Below are positions 31,355 through 32,714 of a stretch of DNA of 32,714 nucleotides, piece after piece. Positions within the stretch are counted from its first letter, which is position 1. Each line of letters starts with the position of its first letter. Both the position numbers and the translations under genes were made by a program. This stretch comes from Streptomyces sp. NRRL B-1140 (GTDB lineage Bacteria > Actinomycetota > Actinomycetes > Streptomycetales > Streptomycetaceae): positions 1-32,714 of the forward strand of contig NZ_LGEA01000119.1 of NCBI RefSeq assembly GCF_001280065.1, written 5' to 3'. The notes beneath the pieces were generated by a model. The model searched no databases. It was not told the DNA's origin and worked only from the letters and a program-made list of their open reading frames with translations.

Positions 31355-32256
31355 GCGCTGCGCGGCCGGCGCCCGGATGTCTTCTTGGCCGCGGCCTTCT
31401 TCGCGGCGGTCTTCTTGGTCGGCTGCTTCTTCGCCGCCTTCTTCGGCAGCTCGTGCACATCGGCGTCCTCGCCGCGCGAGGCCCGGGCCTGCTGCACAGA
31501 CTCGTTCAGGGCGGCCATCAGATCGACGATCTGCCCGGGTTTCGACTCCGGCTCGGCAAGCTTCGGCGGCTCGCGGTGCTCCCGCTTGGCCTCGATGATC
31601 TGCGAGAGGGCTTCGGTGTAGGAGTCCTGGAAGTCCTCACCCTCAAGGTCCTCACGGGTCATGCTGTCCATGAGCGCGAGCGCGCCGTCGATCTCGTCCC
31701 CGCTCAGCTCGACCGGCGGCGGCAGCAGTTCTTCCGGCGACCTGATCTCGTCAGGCCACCGCATCGCGTGCAGAACGATAACGTCCTCGCGTACCCGCAG
31801 CAGGCCCAACCGCTCCCTGCCGCTCCAGGCGTACTTCGCGACGGCCACCTTGCTGGACCGGGCCAGGGCCATGCGCAGCAGCTTGTAGGGCTTCGCGGCC
31901 ACCTGCCCGCTCGGGGCCAGGTAGTAGCCCTCACCGATCTTCAGAGGGTCGACGGAGTCCAGCGGCACGAACGCGACGATCTCGATCGCCTTCGCTGTCG
32001 GCAGCGGCAGGTCCCGCAGCTCCTCGTCGCTGATCGGGATGACCTGCTCCTTGGTCAGCTGGTAGCCCTTGCCGATCTCACCCTGGTCGACCTCACGGTC
32101 CTCGATCTCGCAGTACTTACGCACCCGCACCCGGCCCATGTCCTCCAGGTGGTACTGGTGAAACCGGATCGAGTGGTCCTCGGTAGCGCTGGCCACAGAG
32201 ATAGGCACGGTGACCAACCCGAAGCTGATCGCGCCGCTCCAGATGTTTCGAGGCAT
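31351..32256 (-). CDS. ku: Ku protein for non-homologous end joining
   Basis: A 301-aa protein from ATG 32256. It begins MPRNIWSGAISFGLVTVPIS, the highly conserved bacterial Ku start, followed by IRFHQYHLEDMGRVRVRKYC and a full Ku core to about residue 255. The last ~45 residues are a Lys/Ala repeat tail (KKTAAKKAAAKK), as in many actinobacterial Ku proteins; that tail aids DNA binding. Ku binds double-strand ends as a homodimer and recruits LigD. No LigD gene is in the window. Several Ku copies per genome are normal in streptomycetes, and those on chromosome arms or plasmids are accessory. Confidence 0.92.
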   Translation of the reverse strand: MPRNIWSGAISFGLVTVPISVASATEDHSIRFHQYHLEDMGRVRVRKYCEIEDREVDQGEIGKGYQLTKEQVIPISDEELRDLPLPTAKAIEIVAFVPLDSVDPLKIGEGYYLAPSGQVAAKPYKLLRMALARSSKVAVAKYAWSGRERLGLLRVREDVIVLHAMRWPDEIRSPEELLPPPVELSGDEIDGALALMDSMTREDLEGEDFQDSYTEALSQIIEAKREHREPPKLAEPESKPGQIVDLMAALNESVQQARASRGEDADVHELPKKAAKKQPTKKTAAKKAAAKKTSGRRPRSA

Positions 32257-32439
32257 GACAGACCTCCGTGGCTACCCCGAGCAACACCAGGCTATGAGCG
32301 CAACTGCGCCCGCGCACGTGCACGGGCCCGCAGCTCTTCCGTCCTGCCGGGCGCCTGACTCGCCCCCCGACGTGGCGCTTGCGCACTTGGCCCGGTATGA
32401 CCATTGCACCCACACGGGCGGCGCACTGAACAAACCGGT

Positions 32440-32466
32440 GATAGCGCCCCGTCACGGGCCGCTATC
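32440..32466. promoter_or_regulatory. Hairpin/operator just before the HNH nuclease start
   Basis: GATAGCG (32440-32446) pairs with CGCTATC (32460-32466), and inside it CCCGT pairs with ACGGG, with only one C-C mismatch between the two parts. It ends eight bases before the ATG and would cover the ribosome site, so it may be an operator or control translation. Confidence 0.45.
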
Positions 32467-32474
32467 AACAGCTC

Positions 32475-32714
32475 ATGCTCAAAGCCGTGCTGCGCGGCCT
32501 GGCCGCCGCCTCCCTCACTGTCCTGCCTCTCACCGTCTCAGCGCCCGCCCACGCGGCAGAGACCCTTCCCCTGACCGAAGCAGTCGCCGCCCTGCCCCTG
32601 GGGACGGAGTCCCGCGACGGCTACGACCGGGACGCCTTCCGCCACTGGAACGCCGGCGCCAACCCCACCGACGGCTGCAACACGCGCGCCGAGGTCCTGA
32701 TCTCCGAGGCCGTC
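32475..32714 (+). CDS. Secreted HNH nuclease (GmrSD C-terminal type), 5' part
   Basis: ATG 32475 opens a frame of 80 codons to the end of the window. A Sec signal peptide (KAVLRGLAAASLTVLPL, cleavage near AHAAE) is followed by LPLGTESRDGYDRDAFRHWN and DGCNTRAEVLISEAV. This is the N-terminal part of the secreted HNH/DUF1524-type nucleases widespread in Streptomyces; the HNH motif itself lies beyond the window. Extracellular nuclease activity is predicted. Confidence 0.75.
   Translation, partial: MLKAVLRGLAAASLTVLPLTVSAPAHAAETLPLTEAVAALPLGTESRDGYDRDAFRHWNAGANPTDGCNTRAEVLISEAV

Overview
The window looks like part of a Streptomyces (or close streptomycete) genome. It is very G+C rich, codons mostly end in G or C, many genes start with GTG and one probably with TTG, and most genes overlap by 1-4 bases. 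The rare leucine codon TTA, which needs the bldA tRNA in streptomycetes, occurs in only a few genes. The gene content fits a conjugative plasmid or a plasmid-derived chromosome-arm island. No replication initiator, rRNA, tRNA or CRISPR array was recognised.

Layout. Bases 1-99 are the tail of an IS481-type transposase. Bases 187-12241 are a long rightward transfer operon. It holds a low-complexity 760-aa protein, a coiled-coil protein, a TraB/FtsK-type DNA-translocating ATPase, several small membrane (Spd-like) proteins, and many small proteins with Cys pairs or no known domain. It also holds a Pnkp-type polynucleotide kinase and an ASCH-domain protein. Many gaps in this operon contain a GC-rich hairpin followed by a ribosome binding site. 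Two genes here are broken: one has an amber stop plus a frameshift, the other a single frameshift. A small zinc-ribbon gene lies antisense inside the operon.

Bases 12528-13978 carry a translationally coupled pair: a class I aminoacyl-tRNA-synthetase-like protein and a second ASCH protein. A secreted NucA/NucB-type nuclease follows at 14790-16199 (minus). Bases 16588-19100 form a parAB partition locus on the minus strand. A perfect palindrome with the core TTGTTGTCCGCGGACAACAA occurs four times there: once upstream of parA, and three times inside parB, where it is translated as the repeated peptide GLLSADNKP. ParA carries two ribbon-helix-helix-like segments before its ATPase domain.

Bases 19270-22909 are a scrapyard. 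They contain remnants of a TnsA-like endonuclease and an IS701-type transposase, and an intact S9 peptidase gene flanked by two copies of a hairpin repeat. Bases 22910-25363 hold a helicase-less MobF-type relaxase, a small basic protein and a repeat-rich gap that is the best oriT candidate. Bases 26162-29674 hold a secreted RHS/YD-repeat protein with a glycine-rich, bacteriocin-like tail and a likely membrane immunity protein. The right end has small Streptomyces-specific genes (DUF6207- and DUF6233-like), one more frameshifted gene, the end-joining protein Ku and the start of a secreted HNH nuclease.

How the genes may work together: TraB-like ATPase and Spd-like proteins would move DNA between mycelial compartments, the relaxase could nick an oriT, and ParAB with its palindromes would keep the replicon. 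The Pnkp kinase, two ASCH proteins and the synthetase-like protein form an RNA-directed accessory set whose purpose is unknown. This last point is inference.
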